Source of the DNA: Burkholderia ambifaria AMMD | GTDB lineage: Bacteria > Pseudomonadota > Gammaproteobacteria > Burkholderiales > Burkholderiaceae | Length of the DNA: 64,000 bases | Direction of reading: 5' to 3' | NCBI RefSeq assembly: GCF_000203915.1 | Contig: NC_008390.1 | Coordinates: 2,232,001-2,296,000 of the forward strand | Part shown: in pieces, positions 19,285 to 32,514 of the stretch | Numbering within the stretch: the first letter of the stretch is position 1 | Layout: each line of letters starts with the position of its first letter | Position numbers and translations under genes: made by a program | Notes under the pieces: generated by a model | The model's input: the letters and a program-made list of their open reading frames with translations, nothing else | What the model was told of the DNA's origin: nothing | Database searches by the model: none

Positions 19285-21357
19285 ATGCGCACCAAATTAA
19301 CCGTCAAGAATCCGCGTCCGGCGTCGCCGACCCGCGCACCCGTCCGCTCCGGCAGCCTCGTCGCTCGCAAGGCGGTGCGCCCCGCCGGGCCGCCCGCGGC
19401 CGACAAGCCGCCGCGCCCGAAGAAGGCCGCCGCGCCGGCAGCCGCCGGCGAACGCGCGTTCAAGCCGCGCGGCGCGGAACGCCCGGGTGCGGATCGCGCG
19501 CCGGCGAAGCGCGCACCGCGTGACGGCGGTGCCGAGCGCGGCGACGCGCGTCCCGCGCGTCCGTATCGCAGCGCCGAAGGTCAGCCCGATGCGCGGCCGC
19601 GCCGCGCGGGCGCCGAAGGCGGTGCCCGCGCGCCGTATCGCGACAAGGCGGAGGGCTACGGCGAGAAGCGCAGCTTCGGCGAACGCCGTACGTCGTCCGA
19701 CCGCCCGGCTCGCCGCAGCGATGACGATACGCGGCCGCGCCGTGCAGGCGCGGAAGGCGGCGCACGCGCACCGTATCGTGACAAGGCAACCGGCGAAGGC
19801 GCGAAGCGCAGTTTCGACGATCGCCGTACGTCGTCCGACCGCCCGGCTCGCCGCAGCGACGACGATACGCGGCCGCGCCGCGCAGGCGCCGAAGGCGGTG
19901 CACGCGCGCCGTATCGCGACAAGGCAACCGGCGATGCGCCGAAGCGCAGCTTCGGTGAACGCCGTACGTCGTCCGACCGTCCGGCACGCCGCGACGACGA
20001 TGCACGGCCGCGCCGCGCAGGTGCCGAAGGCGGTGCACGCGCACCGTATCGCGACAAGGCAACCGGCGATGCGCCGAAGCGCAGCTTCGGTGAACGCAGT
20101 ACATCGTCCGACCGACCGGCACGCCGCGACGACGATACGCGGCCGCGTCGCGCAGGCGCCGAAGGCGGCGCTCGCGCACCGTATCGCGACAAGGCAACCG
20201 GCGATGCGCCGAAGCGCAGCTTCGGCGAACGCCGTGCGCCGTCCGACCGCCCAGCTCGCCGCAGCGATGACGATACGCGGCCGCGCCGCGCAGGCGCCGA
20301 AGGCGGCGCACGCGCACCGTATCGTGACAAGGCAACCGGCGATGCACCGAAGCGCAGCTTCGGTGAACGCAGTACATCGACCGACCGACCGGCTCGCCGC
20401 AGCGACGACGATGCACGGCCGCGCCGCGCAGGCGCCGAAGGCGGCGCACGCGCCCCCTATCGCGACAAGGCAACCGGCTACGGCGAAAAGCGCAGCTTCG
20501 GCGAACGCGGCAACACCGAGCGCCGCTCGACGGCCGCCGCGCCGAAAGCCGCACAACCGGTCAAGCACCGCGCCCCCGACATCGATCACGGCGACGAAAC
20601 CGGCCTGATGCGCCTGTCGAAGCGCATGTCCGAGCTCGGCCTGTGCTCGCGCCGCGAAGCCGACGAATGGATCGAAAAGGGCTGGGTGCTCGTCGACGGC
20701 GAACGCATCGACACGCTCGGCACCAAGGTCCGTCCCGACCAGAAAATCGAGATCGACGAACGCGCGAGCGCCGCGCAGGCCGCACAGGTGACGATCCTGC
20801 TGCACAAGCCGGTCGGCTATGTGTCCGGTCAGGCGGAAGACGGCTACGAGCCCGCGTCGGTGCTGATCACGCGCGCGAACCAGTGGAGCGGCGACCGCTC
20901 GCCGCTGCGCTTCTCGCCGCAGCATCTGCACGCGCTCGCTCCGGCCGGCCGGCTCGACATCGATTCGACCGGCATGCTCGTGTTGACGCAGAACGGCCGG
21001 ATCGCGAAGCAACTGATCGGCGAGCAGTCGGACATCGACAAGGAGTACCTGGTGCGCGTGCGCTTCGGCGAACGGCTGCTCGACATCGACCAGCACTTCC
21101 CCGCCGAATCGCTCGCGAAGCTGCGCCACGGCCTCGAACTCGACGGTGTCGCACTGAAGCCCGCGATGGTGAGCTGGCAGAACGGCGAACAGCTGCGTTT
21201 CGTGCTGCGTGAAGGCAAGAAGCGCCAGATCCGCCGGATGTGCGAACTGGTCGGTCTCGAAGTGATCGGCCTGAAGCGCGTGCGGATGGGCCGCGTGATG
21301 CTCGGCGCGCTGCCGCAAGGGCAATGGCGCTACCTGTCGCCCGACGAGTCGTTCTGA
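19285..21357 (+). CDS. RsuA/RluB/E/F-family pseudouridine synthase (RluF-like) with repetitive basic N-terminal extension
   Basis: A 690-residue protein. The C-terminal 250 residues are a complete 23S rRNA pseudouridine synthase: S4 RNA-binding domain (about 440-490, RLSKRMSELGLCSRREADEW), catalytic GRLD at 555-558 with Asp558, KEYLVRV, and RQIRRMCE with a tail close to RluF (LKRVRMGRVMLGALPQGQWR). RluF modifies U2604; RluB is the alternative. The first about 420 residues are a low-complexity, Arg/Ala/Gly/Asp-rich extension that contains seven tandem copies of a 45-46-residue unit. Such a disordered basic arm may bind RNA. E. coli RluF has only about 290 residues. Confidence 0.9.
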   Translation: MRTKLTVKNPRPASPTRAPVRSGSLVARKAVRPAGPPAADKPPRPKKAAAPAAAGERAFKPRGAERPGADRAPAKRAPRDGGAERGDARPARPYRSAEGQPDARPRRAGAEGGARAPYRDKAEGYGEKRSFGERRTSSDRPARRSDDDTRPRRAGAEGGARAPYRDKATGEGAKRSFDDRRTSSDRPARRSDDDTRPRRAGAEGGARAPYRDKATGDAPKRSFGERRTSSDRPARRDDDARPRRAGAEGGARAPYRDKATGDAPKRSFGERSTSSDRPARRDDDTRPRRAGAEGGARAPYRDKATGDAPKRSFGERRAPSDRPARRSDDDTRPRRAGAEGGARAPYRDKATGDAPKRSFGERSTSTDRPARRSDDDARPRRAGAEGGARAPYRDKATGYGEKRSFGERGNTERRSTAAAPKAAQPVKHRAPDIDHGDETGLMRLSKRMSELGLCSRREADEWIEKGWVLVDGERIDTLGTKVRPDQKIEIDERASAAQAAQVTILLHKPVGYVSGQAEDGYEPASVLITRANQWSGDRSPLRFSPQHLHALAPAGRLDIDSTGMLVLTQNGRIAKQLIGEQSDIDKEYLVRVRFGERLLDIDQHFPAESLAKLRHGLELDGVALKPAMVSWQNGEQLRFVLREGKKRQIRRMCELVGLEVIGLKRVRMGRVMLGALPQGQWRYLSPDESF
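19588..20511 (+). repeat. Seven tandem 135-138 bp in-frame repeats in the RluF-like gene
   Basis: The segment encoding RPRRAGAEGGARAPYRDKA begins at 19594, 19732, 19870, 20005, 20140, 20278 and 20416, spaced 138, 138, 135, 135, 138 and 138 bases. Units differ by a few synonymous and conservative changes; two spacings are short by one Ser codon (ARRSDDD versus ARRDDD). All spacings are multiples of three, so copy-number change would keep the frame. It is a coding minisatellite, not a CRISPR: there are no spacers. Confidence 0.97.
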
Positions 21358-21390
21358 CGGCAGGCAGGCACACACGGCGTGCCACGCAAT

Positions 21391-21418
21391 GACAAAGCCC
21401 GCGCAAGCGGGCTTTGTC
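21391..21418. terminator. Bidirectional terminator between the RluF-like gene and def
   Basis: A 12-bp perfect stem (21391-21402 with 21407-21418, arm GACAAAGCCCGC, loop GCAA) lies between two convergent genes. Confidence 0.85.
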
Positions 21419-21467
21419 GTTTCCGTCACGACGACGGCACGCAACATCGCGCACCGCCGCGTACCGA

Positions 21468-24244
<2,777 letters not shown>

Positions 24245-25540
24245 TTACTGGCTGAACAGGCGTCGCGTGACCGGCGAACCGGCCGGGATACCCGCTTCCT
24301 CGAGCTTCGCGTACAGCTTCATCAGTTGCTGGTCGATCGCGACGAGCGTCGATTCCGGCAGCGGCCGGCGCGAATCGTCGACGACCCGCGCACCGATTCG
24401 CTCGGACAGCGACTTCGCGTAGTCGCACATCAGCCGGAACGGCAGGATGTCTTCTTCGGCGACCGGCACGTCGAGCACCAGCGTGATCATGTTGCCGCCC
24501 TTGTACGTCAAGTCGTCGCGCAGGAAGTTCGTATCGCCGAACTGCAGCATGAACACGGGGTTCTGCTTCGCGTCGAGCTTCACGAAACGCGTGCCGTCGC
24601 GCGACAGCAGCAGCCCGTCCTGCGATGCGACGGCCTGCACGTAGTTCGCCGACCACGGCGCGCCGTCCGACATCACGTTGATCGACAGCTGCGCGTCGCA
24701 CTGCGCGGCAAAGCCATCGAGCTCGCGCGCCATCGCGACCGTCTCCATCATGTCCGGGAATTCCGGTGCGCCGTCGATCGCATCGGCGAACTGCTGGACG
24801 CCCGTCACGAACTCGGAGAATTCGAGCTCGTTCAGCGCGCCGCTGCGGTTCGCGAGCTGCGCGGCCGCGCGCAGTTCTTCATAGCGCACGCCGTTCTGCA
24901 GCAGCTCCCACTGGCCGCCTTCCGGCTTGCCCTCGATATGCACGGGCTTGCTGCCCGCGCGGCGCAGCCGCTGCGCGGCCGGCAGGATCTTGTCGCCCGG
25001 CAGCGGCCCGCCGAGGCGAATCGGCACGATGCAGTCGATCCGGCGGTCGACGATCGCGGGCGGTGCCGACGAGACCGTCGTCGCGGCCGGCAGCACGGGT
25101 TCGGCCGGTTCGTTCGATGCGTCGGCGGCCGGCGCTTCATGTGCGGCGGCGACCGAACCTGCGTCGACAGACTGCCTGGCCGGCTCGGTCGATTCCGACG
25201 GCGTGTCGCCGCCGGTGGCCTCGGCCTGCAGATCGGCCGGCATGTCGGCAGGCGCCGCGCCGCCGAAGGTCGGCTCGACGCGCGCCGCTTCAGCTGGCGT
25301 GCTCGCGGCGGCAGCCGCCGGCGCCGGTGCCGCGGGTTCGCGGCGCGCGGGCTGGCGCACAGGCTCGATGAACGGCAGCTCCTCGTCGCGCTCGGGGCGA
25401 TTCATCGCCTCGGCCGCCTCTTCCGGCATCGGGCGCGGCATCCTGCGCCGCACCTTCGCGCCCTGCCACGCGTTGTAGACCACGACGCCGCCCACCACGA
25501 CGGCGCCGGCGCCGATCAAACCGAGTGTCAACTCGTCCAT
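24245..25540 (-). CDS. zipA: Cell division protein ZipA-like, C-terminal FtsZ-binding domain
   Basis: A 431-residue membrane-anchored division protein. One N-terminal membrane helix (LTLGLIGAGAVVVGGVVVYN, residues 4-23) and a basic stretch are followed by a long Ala/Pro/Glu-rich linker (about 35-200) and a C-terminal ZipA domain that binds the FtsZ tail in the gamma-proteobacterial protein. Sequence match to E. coli ZipA is weak, but topology, linker and the smc-zipA-ligA order support the call; E. coli zipA also precedes ligA. The ATG at 25540 is chosen because it begins directly before the anchor. Confidence 0.85.
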   Translation of the reverse strand: MDELTLGLIGAGAVVVGGVVVYNAWQGAKVRRRMPRPMPEEAAEAMNRPERDEELPFIEPVRQPARREPAAPAPAAAAASTPAEAARVEPTFGGAAPADMPADLQAEATGGDTPSESTEPARQSVDAGSVAAAHEAPAADASNEPAEPVLPAATTVSSAPPAIVDRRIDCIVPIRLGGPLPGDKILPAAQRLRRAGSKPVHIEGKPEGGQWELLQNGVRYEELRAAAQLANRSGALNELEFSEFVTGVQQFADAIDGAPEFPDMMETVAMARELDGFAAQCDAQLSINVMSDGAPWSANYVQAVASQDGLLLSRDGTRFVKLDAKQNPVFMLQFGDTNFLRDDLTYKGGNMITLVLDVPVAEEDILPFRLMCDYAKSLSERIGARVVDDSRRPLPESTLVAIDQQLMKLYAKLEEAGIPAGSPVTRRLFSQ

Positions 25541-25624
25541 GCACGCTCCATCAGCAATTCTTTTTCGTCGGACCGCGAACGGGCGCCCATGCGCCGCGCG
25601 AACGCGGTCCGGTTTCGTCAAACG

Positions 25625-28600
25625 TCAATTCTGGGCAAAACCCGCGGCGGTTTCCATGTCCACCGCGACGATCCGCGACACGCCCTGCTCCTGCATCGTC
25701 ACGCCGATCAGTTGCTGCGCCATCTCCATCGCGATCTTGTTGTGCGAGATGAAGAGGAACTGCGTCTTGTCGGACATCGCGCGCACGAGATTCGCGAAAC
25801 GCTCGGTGTTCGCGTCGTCGAGCGGCGCGTCGACCTCGTCGAGCAGACAGAACGGCGCCGGGTTCAGCTGGAACATCGCGAACACCAGTGCGGTGGCGGT
25901 CAGCGCCTTCTCGCCGCCCGACAGCAGGTGGATGGTCGCGTTCTTCTTGCCCGGCGGCTGCGCCATCACCTGCACGCCCGCATCGAGGATTTCGTCGCCC
26001 GTCATGATCAGCTTCGCCTGGCCGCCGCCGAACAGGCGCGGGAACAGGTCGCTGAAGTGACGATTGACCTCGTCGAAGGTGCCCTGCAGCAGCGTGCGGG
26101 TTTCCTGATCGATCTTGTGGATCGCGTCCTCGAGCGTCGTGATCGCATCGGTCAGGTCGGCCGACTGCGCATCGAGGAACACCTTGCGCTCGCTCGCGGC
26201 CTTCAGCTCGTCGAGCGCGGCCATGTTCACCGGGCCGAGCGCGTTGATCGCGTTGTTCAGGCGCGTGACCTCGCCCTGCAGGTACGACGGTTTCAGGTCC
26301 GGCGTCAGCTTCTCGCGCAGCGCTTCCTCGTCGACCTCGGCTGTGGTGAGCTGCTCGGCAAACTGCTCGACGGACAGGCGCGCGGCCTGCTCCTTCAACT
26401 GCAGCTCGGTGATGCGGTCGCGCAGCGGCTGCAGCGAACGCTCGGCGACGAGACGCTGCTCGTCCGACGCGCGCAGCTTCGCGGTGAGGTCGTCGAGTTC
26501 GATCCGCGCGGCCTGCAGCGCTTCTTCCTTCACCGCGCGAATTTCGAGCGCGTCCTGCAGCCCCGTGTGCGCGGTCTGCTCGTTGATCGTTTCGAGTTCG
26601 GCGCGCGCGTCCTCCAGCGACGCGGCGACGCGCTCGCTCTGCTCGTGCGCGACCTGGATGCTGCGCTTGAGCTCGTCGATCCGCGTGACCGCGTTGCGCG
26701 CGGCGAAGCGCGCGTCGTTCGCGCCGCGCTCGAGATCGCGCGCTTCCTGGCGCGCGTGCGTCAGCGATTCGTCGAGCGCTTCGAACGCGAGCTGGTTGTC
26801 CTCGAAGCGCGCCTGCAGTTCCGCGAGTTCGCCGTCGAAACGCTCGAAGTTCGCTTCCGATTCGGCACGCAATGCGCGCTGCTCGTCGATCTGCGCGCCG
26901 ATTTCCTCGAGTTCCTCGCGGATCTGCGTGCTGCGCTGCGTGTAGCGTTCATGCGCCTGCGCGAGCTTCAGCACGTCCATCTGCAGCGCGTGCACGCGCT
27001 GCGTCGCGCGTTCGGCCTGCGCGCGCACGTCGCCGAGCGCCTGCGCGGCCTGCGTGTGCGCGGCTTCCGCCCGCACCGCGGCCGTGCGGGCCTCGTCGGC
27101 GAGCAGCGCCTGTGCCCGCACCTGGCGGCCCAGGTTCTCGATCTCCTGCTGGCGGGCCAGCATCCCGGCCTGCTCCGAATCGGCCGCGTACAGCTGCACG
27201 CCGACGCGCGTGACGATGTGGCCGGCCTTGACGACGAACGCGCCGCCCGCCGGCAGCTGCGTGCGCGTCGCGAGCGCCTGTGTGATGTCGTCGGCGACGT
27301 ACACGTTGCCGAGCCAGTCGTTCAGCACCGCGCGAATGCCTGCATCGTCGATTCGCACGAGCGACAGCACCGGGCGCAGCCCGGCCGCGGCGGCCGGCGG
27401 TTCACCGGCGGCCGGCGGCGCATAGAACGCGAGCTTGGCGGGCGGCGCATCGGTCGCGAACGCCTTCACCCAGTCGAGATTCGACACTTCGAGCGCGGCG
27501 AGGCGCTCGCGCAGCACGGCCTCGAGTGCCGCTTCCCAGCCCGCTTCGACGTGCAGCTTCTTCCACAGGCGCGGCAGCGCGCCGAGTTCGTGCTTGTCGA
27601 GCCACGGCTGGATCTTGCCTTCGGTCTGCACGTTCTCCTGCAGCTGCTTGAGTGCGGCGAGCCGCGCCTCGAGCTGGTGGATCTGCGTGCTTTCGGCCTG
27701 CACGCGCTCCTGCGCGGCACGGCGTTCGCCGTCGAGGCGCGGCAGCGCTTCCTGTGCATCGGCAAGACGCGCCTGCGCCTCGGCGAGGATCTCTTCCTGC
27801 TCGGCGAGCTGCATGCGCAATTCTTCGAGCTGCGTTTCGTCCGGCGCATCGAGCCCGCCCGCCTCGGACTTCAGCCGCTCATGGCGCTGCTGAAGCTGCT
27901 GGAGCTGCTGGTCGGCATTGCGCTGGTGCGCGGCCTCGAGCTTCAGCGACTGCTCGGTCTGCGCAATGCGCGCGCGCTCGTCGTTGAGCTGCGCCTGCGC
28001 ATCGCGCCACTTCGCTTCGAGCGCCGGCAGCGCGTCGTGCTTCGCGGCCGCGTTGTCTTCGGCGAGCGCGGCCTTCTCGTCGGCCATCGCGCGCGCTTCC
28101 TCGGCTTCCTCGAGCTCGTCCTGCGCCTTCTCGGCCTGCGCGCGCCATTGCTCGCGCTGCGCGTTCAACGCGGCGATCTGCGCCTGCACGCGGTTGCGCG
28201 ATTCGACGATGAACTTGATCTCGGCCTCGAGGCGGCTCACTTCGGCGTTCGCCTCGTAGAGCGCGCCCTGCGCGCCCTGCATCGCGTCGCTCGCCGAGTA
28301 ATGCGCGACCCGCAGCGTCTCGAGTTGCGACTCGACCTCGCGCAGCCGGGCCGTCTGGGCCTCGAGGTCGATCTGCGCCTGCTCGATCGCGCGCTGCTGC
28401 TTCTGCTGCTCGCCCGCAGCCTCGTTCTTGCGCAGCAGCCACAACAGGCGCTGCTTCTCCTCGCCGTCGGCGACGAGTTCCTTGTACTTGTTGGCGACGA
28501 CGGCCTGCGCCTCGAGCTTCTCGAGGTTCGCGCCGAGCTCGCGGACGATGTCCTCGACGCGCGTCAGGTTCTCGCGCGTGTCGTGCAGGCGGTTCTCGGT

Positions 28601-29137
28601 CTCGCGGCGCCGTTCCTTGTACTTGGACACGCCCGCGGCTTCCTCGAGGAACACGCGCAGCTCTTCCGGCTTCGCCTCGATGATCCGCGCGATCATGCCC
28701 TGGCCGATGATCGCGTACGCACGCGGGCCGAGGCCCGTGCCGAGGAAGATGTCCTGGATGTCGCGGCGGCGCGCCGGCAGGTTGTTGATGTAGTAGCTCG
28801 ACGTGCCGTCGCGCGTCAGCACGCGCTTCACCGCGATCTCGCCGTACTGGCCCCACTGCCCGGCCGCACGGCCGTCGGAGTTGTCGAAGATCAGCTCCAC
28901 GCTTGCCCGGCTGCCGGGCTTGCGGGCGGTCGAGCCGTTGAAGATCACGTCCTGCATCGACTCGCCGCGCAGCTCGGACGCGCGCGACTCGCCGAGCACC
29001 CAGCGCACGGCATCGATGATGTTGGACTTGCCGCACCCGTTCGGGCCCACCACGCCGACGAGCTGGCCCGGAACCTGGAAATGCGTGGGATCGACAAAGG
29101 ATTTGAAGCCAGCGAGTTTGATCGAGCTCAGACGCAC
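25625..29137 (-). CDS. smc: Chromosome segregation ATPase SMC, GTG start
   Basis: A 1170-residue structural-maintenance-of-chromosomes protein. From GTG 29137 (read VRLSSIKLAGFKSFVDPTHF) come the Walker A GPNGCGKSNIID near residue 35, a coiled coil (about 170-500), the hinge (about 515-650), a second coiled coil, then the ABC signature LSGGEKALTATAL and Walker B with CLLDEVDAPLDDAN. It loads at origins with ScpAB, which are not in this window. No good ribosome-binding site precedes the GTG; the upstream in-frame sequence is not family-like. It leads the smc-zipA-ligA-def group. Confidence 0.96.
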   Translation of the reverse strand: MRLSSIKLAGFKSFVDPTHFQVPGQLVGVVGPNGCGKSNIIDAVRWVLGESRASELRGESMQDVIFNGSTARKPGSRASVELIFDNSDGRAAGQWGQYGEIAVKRVLTRDGTSSYYINNLPARRRDIQDIFLGTGLGPRAYAIIGQGMIARIIEAKPEELRVFLEEAAGVSKYKERRRETENRLHDTRENLTRVEDIVRELGANLEKLEAQAVVANKYKELVADGEEKQRLLWLLRKNEAAGEQQKQQRAIEQAQIDLEAQTARLREVESQLETLRVAHYSASDAMQGAQGALYEANAEVSRLEAEIKFIVESRNRVQAQIAALNAQREQWRAQAEKAQDELEEAEEARAMADEKAALAEDNAAAKHDALPALEAKWRDAQAQLNDERARIAQTEQSLKLEAAHQRNADQQLQQLQQRHERLKSEAGGLDAPDETQLEELRMQLAEQEEILAEAQARLADAQEALPRLDGERRAAQERVQAESTQIHQLEARLAALKQLQENVQTEGKIQPWLDKHELGALPRLWKKLHVEAGWEAALEAVLRERLAALEVSNLDWVKAFATDAPPAKLAFYAPPAAGEPPAAAAGLRPVLSLVRIDDAGIRAVLNDWLGNVYVADDITQALATRTQLPAGGAFVVKAGHIVTRVGVQLYAADSEQAGMLARQQEIENLGRQVRAQALLADEARTAAVRAEAAHTQAAQALGDVRAQAERATQRVHALQMDVLKLAQAHERYTQRSTQIREELEEIGAQIDEQRALRAESEANFERFDGELAELQARFEDNQLAFEALDESLTHARQEARDLERGANDARFAARNAVTRIDELKRSIQVAHEQSERVAASLEDARAELETINEQTAHTGLQDALEIRAVKEEALQAARIELDDLTAKLRASDEQRLVAERSLQPLRDRITELQLKEQAARLSVEQFAEQLTTAEVDEEALREKLTPDLKPSYLQGEVTRLNNAINALGPVNMAALDELKAASERKVFLDAQSADLTDAITTLEDAIHKIDQETRTLLQGTFDEVNRHFSDLFPRLFGGGQAKLIMTGDEILDAGVQVMAQPPGKKNATIHLLSGGEKALTATALVFAMFQLNPAPFCLLDEVDAPLDDANTERFANLVRAMSDKTQFLFISHNKIAMEMAQQLIGVTMQEQGVSRIVAVDMETAAGFAQN

Positions 29138-29231
29138 GGCGGTATCGGATGTGAAGAAGGTGTGAAACGGAACGGGCCGCGACGCGCGGGGCCGGACGGC
29201 CCGTGTGCGCGATGCGCCCCGGAATTCAAAA

Positions 29232-29264
29232 GCGGGGCCGCGCGCATCCAGCGTTGGGCCCCGC
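29232..29264 (-). terminator. Probable terminator of the EamA transporter gene
   Basis: An 8-bp GC stem (GCGGGGCC 29232-29239 with 29257-29264) is followed on the minus strand by TTTTGAATT. It lies just past the stop of the transporter gene and 95 bases before smc. Confidence 0.6.
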
Positions 29265-29276
29265 AAACGGCTTCCA

Positions 29277-30218
29277 TCATACCATCGCGCGTGCGCCATC
29301 CCGCCCGTCGCCGGGTTTGCCCCGTGCCGGCGCGGCACGATGGACCCGGCTCGACAGCAGCGTCGCCAGCACGATGCATGCGCCGCCCGCCCACTCGCGC
29401 GCGCTCGGCAGTTCGCTCGCGAACACCCATGCGGACAGCGCGGTGATCACGATCTCGAACAGCATGATGATCGCCGCGCGGTTGGCCGGCACGCGCGCAA
29501 GCCCGTACTGCACGAGCAGGTTGTTCACCGCGACCGTCACGCCGATCGCGACGACGATCAGCGCGGCGGTGCCGAGCTGGGCGCCGGCCGGCGCGGCCGG
29601 CAGCCCCTCGAACAGCGACGCGATCGCGCCGAACACCGCCGCGCCGCCGAACAGCGTCGCGGTGCGCATCTCGGCGCGCATCTCCGGCAGCTCGCGGCTC
29701 GCCTTGATCACGAGCACGTTGCTCATCGCGAAACTCAGGCCGGCCGCGAGCCCCGCCCATTCGGCCGGGTTGGCCGGCAGCGGCACGCCGAGCGTCGGCG
29801 ACCACAGCATCAGCATCGCGCCGCCGATCGACAGCGCCGCGAGCCCCGCGCCGGCCCAGGTCAGGCGCTCGCGCAGCAGGAAATGCGCGTAGATCGCGGT
29901 CCACGCCGGCGTCAGGTAGAACAGCAGCATCACGCGCAGCACTTCGCCGTGGATCGTGCCCCACACGAAGCCGAGGTTGGTCACGCCGGCCGTGATCGCG
30001 ATGCCCGGCAGCACCCAGTGCCAGCGCAGCGTCGCGATCGTGCGGTGGCGCACGACGATCACGAACAGGAACGCGACGAGGCTCGTCAGCGCGCTTGCCA
30101 GCGTGCCGGTGAGGCCGAGCGACGCAAGGATGCGCAGCGGATACCAGATCAGGCCCCATACCGAAGCGCCGATCAGGATGGCCAGCGTCGGCAGGCTGCC
30201 GCGTACCGCGTTATTCAT
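29277..30218 (-). CDS. EamA/DMT-family transporter
   Basis: A 313-residue inner-membrane protein with about ten hydrophobic helices arranged as two EamA repeats (first around residues 8-145, second around 160-295), the signature of the drug/metabolite transporter superfamily. Such proteins export amino acids or other small metabolites, but the substrate cannot be deduced. It is transcribed alone, with smc downstream and dapC divergent; the proximity to dapC does not prove a role in amino-acid export. Confidence 0.88.
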   Translation of the reverse strand: MNNAVRGSLPTLAILIGASVWGLIWYPLRILASLGLTGTLASALTSLVAFLFVIVVRHRTIATLRWHWVLPGIAITAGVTNLGFVWGTIHGEVLRVMLLFYLTPAWTAIYAHFLLRERLTWAGAGLAALSIGGAMLMLWSPTLGVPLPANPAEWAGLAAGLSFAMSNVLVIKASRELPEMRAEMRTATLFGGAAVFGAIASLFEGLPAAPAGAQLGTAALIVVAIGVTVAVNNLLVQYGLARVPANRAAIIMLFEIVITALSAWVFASELPSAREWAGGACIVLATLLSSRVHRAAPARGKPGDGRDGARAMV

Positions 30219-30267
30219 TTGGTTCGATACCCTTTATTCGACCGGCCCGGCCGCCGTTCCGGCGGGC

Positions 30268-30294
30268 CGTGACCGCATTGCGTCACGCTATAAT
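30268..30294 (+). promoter_or_regulatory. dapC promoter -10 with overlapping inverted repeat
   Basis: TATAAT at 30289-30294 is preceded immediately by CGTGAC (30268-30273) and GTCACG (30282-30287), an inverted repeat with an eight-base spacer located where RNA polymerase would contact the spacer and -35. No good -35 is visible, which fits a regulated promoter. The role as an operator is inferred. Confidence 0.45.
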
Positions 30295-30393
30295 CGTCCG
30301 CTGCGAGCCGCGCGCCGTCGGCGCCCGTTCGCAGCCGTGCGGCACCTGCGCCGCCCCTTTTTGCTCCAACCGGCCGCGACGGCCGCTTCGCCC

Positions 30394-31641
30394 GTGAACC
30401 CTCGACTCGACTCGCTCCAGCCCTATCCCTTCGAAAAGCTGCGCGCCCTGTTCAAGGACGTGACGCCCGGTGCCGGTATGCCCGGTGCCGGTACACCCGC
30501 TGCCAGCCTCAAACCGATCAGCTTCGGCATCGGCGAGCCCAAGCACCCGACGCCGGCGCTGATCCGCGACGCCGTGGTGGCCGCGCTCGACGGTCTCGCG
30601 TCGTACCCGGCCACGGCCGGCTCGGACGCGCTGCGCACGTCGATCGCGCACTGGCTCGAACGCCGCTACGGGCTGCCGGCGCTCGATCCGGCCACGCAAG
30701 TGCTGCCCGTGTCGGGGTCGCGCGAGGCGCTGTTCTCGCTCGCGCAGACGGTGATCGACTCGCGCGCGAGCGCGGACGGCAAGAAGGCGATCGTACTCTG
30801 TCCGAATCCGTTCTATCAAATTTACGAAGGCGCGGCGCTGCTGGCCGGTGCCGAACCCTATTTCGCGAACAGCGACCCGGCGCGCAACTTCGCTTGTGAC
30901 TATGCGGCCGTGCCCGACGAGGTGTGGGCGCGCACCCAGCTGCTGTACGTGTGCTCGCCGGGCAACCCGACGGGCGCCGTGCTGACGCTCGACGACTGGC
31001 GCGAGCTGTTCGCGCTGTCCGACCGCCACGGTTTCGTGATCGCGTCCGACGAGTGCTATTCGGAAATCTATTTCGACGAAGCGGCGCCGCCGCTCGGCGG
31101 CCTCGAGGCCGCGCACCGCCTCGGCCGCGGCTTCGAACGGCTCGTGATGCTGTCGAGCCTGTCCAAGCGCTCGAACGTGCCGGGCATGCGCTCGGGTTTC
31201 GTCGCCGGCGACGCCGCGCTGCTCAAGAAATTCCTGCTGTATCGCACGTACCACGGTGCGGCGCTGTCGCCGGTCTGGCAGCACGCGAGCATCGCCGCGT
31301 GGAACGACGAGGCGCACGTGCGCGAGAACCGCGCGCTGTACCTGCAGAAGTTCAACACGGTCACGCCGATGCTGGCCGACGTGATCGACGTGAAGCTGCC
31401 CGACGCCGCGTTCTACCTGTGGGCCAACGTCGCGCGCACCGGGCTGTCGGACACCGAGTTCGCCCGCCGCCTGTACGCCGACTATAATGTGACGGTTCTG
31501 CCCGGCTCGTACCTGGCGCGCGACGCGCACGGCACGAATCCAGGCCGCGATTTCATCCGGATCGCGCTCGTCGCGGGCACCCCCGAATGCGTCGAGGGCG
31601 CGCAACGCATCGTCGATTTCTGCCAAGCTCTCGCGCGGTAA
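30394..31641 (+). CDS. dapC: N-succinyldiaminopimelate aminotransferase, GTG start
   Basis: A fold-type I PLP aminotransferase of 415 residues acting between DapD and DapE in the succinylase route to diaminopimelate and lysine. GTG 30394 (NPRLDSLQPYPFEKLRALF follows) is chosen because the conserved family start lies here; an ATG alternative would cut this block. The SPGNPTGAVL block precedes the PLP Lys in SSLSKRSNVPGMRSGF (about residue 258). An insert MPGAGMPGAGTPAAS near residue 30 is a small repeat. dapD follows after 45 bases. Confidence 0.93.
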   Translation: MNPRLDSLQPYPFEKLRALFKDVTPGAGMPGAGTPAASLKPISFGIGEPKHPTPALIRDAVVAALDGLASYPATAGSDALRTSIAHWLERRYGLPALDPATQVLPVSGSREALFSLAQTVIDSRASADGKKAIVLCPNPFYQIYEGAALLAGAEPYFANSDPARNFACDYAAVPDEVWARTQLLYVCSPGNPTGAVLTLDDWRELFALSDRHGFVIASDECYSEIYFDEAAPPLGGLEAAHRLGRGFERLVMLSSLSKRSNVPGMRSGFVAGDAALLKKFLLYRTYHGAALSPVWQHASIAAWNDEAHVRENRALYLQKFNTVTPMLADVIDVKLPDAAFYLWANVARTGLSDTEFARRLYADYNVTVLPGSYLARDAHGTNPGRDFIRIALVAGTPECVEGAQRIVDFCQALAR

Positions 31642-31686
31642 GACGTCCATCCCGATCAATTCCATTCCTCTCCTGCGAAAACGAAC

Positions 31687-32513
<827 letters not shown>

Positions 32514-32514
<1 letters not shown>

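Noticed and set aside
15801..19463. A minus-strand open frame of 1220 codons
   Set aside because: Shadow of map and glnD; no recognisable domain.
19588..20511. Regular repeats that could suggest a CRISPR array
   Set aside because: The repeats are contiguous, coding and lack spacers; no cas genes are present.
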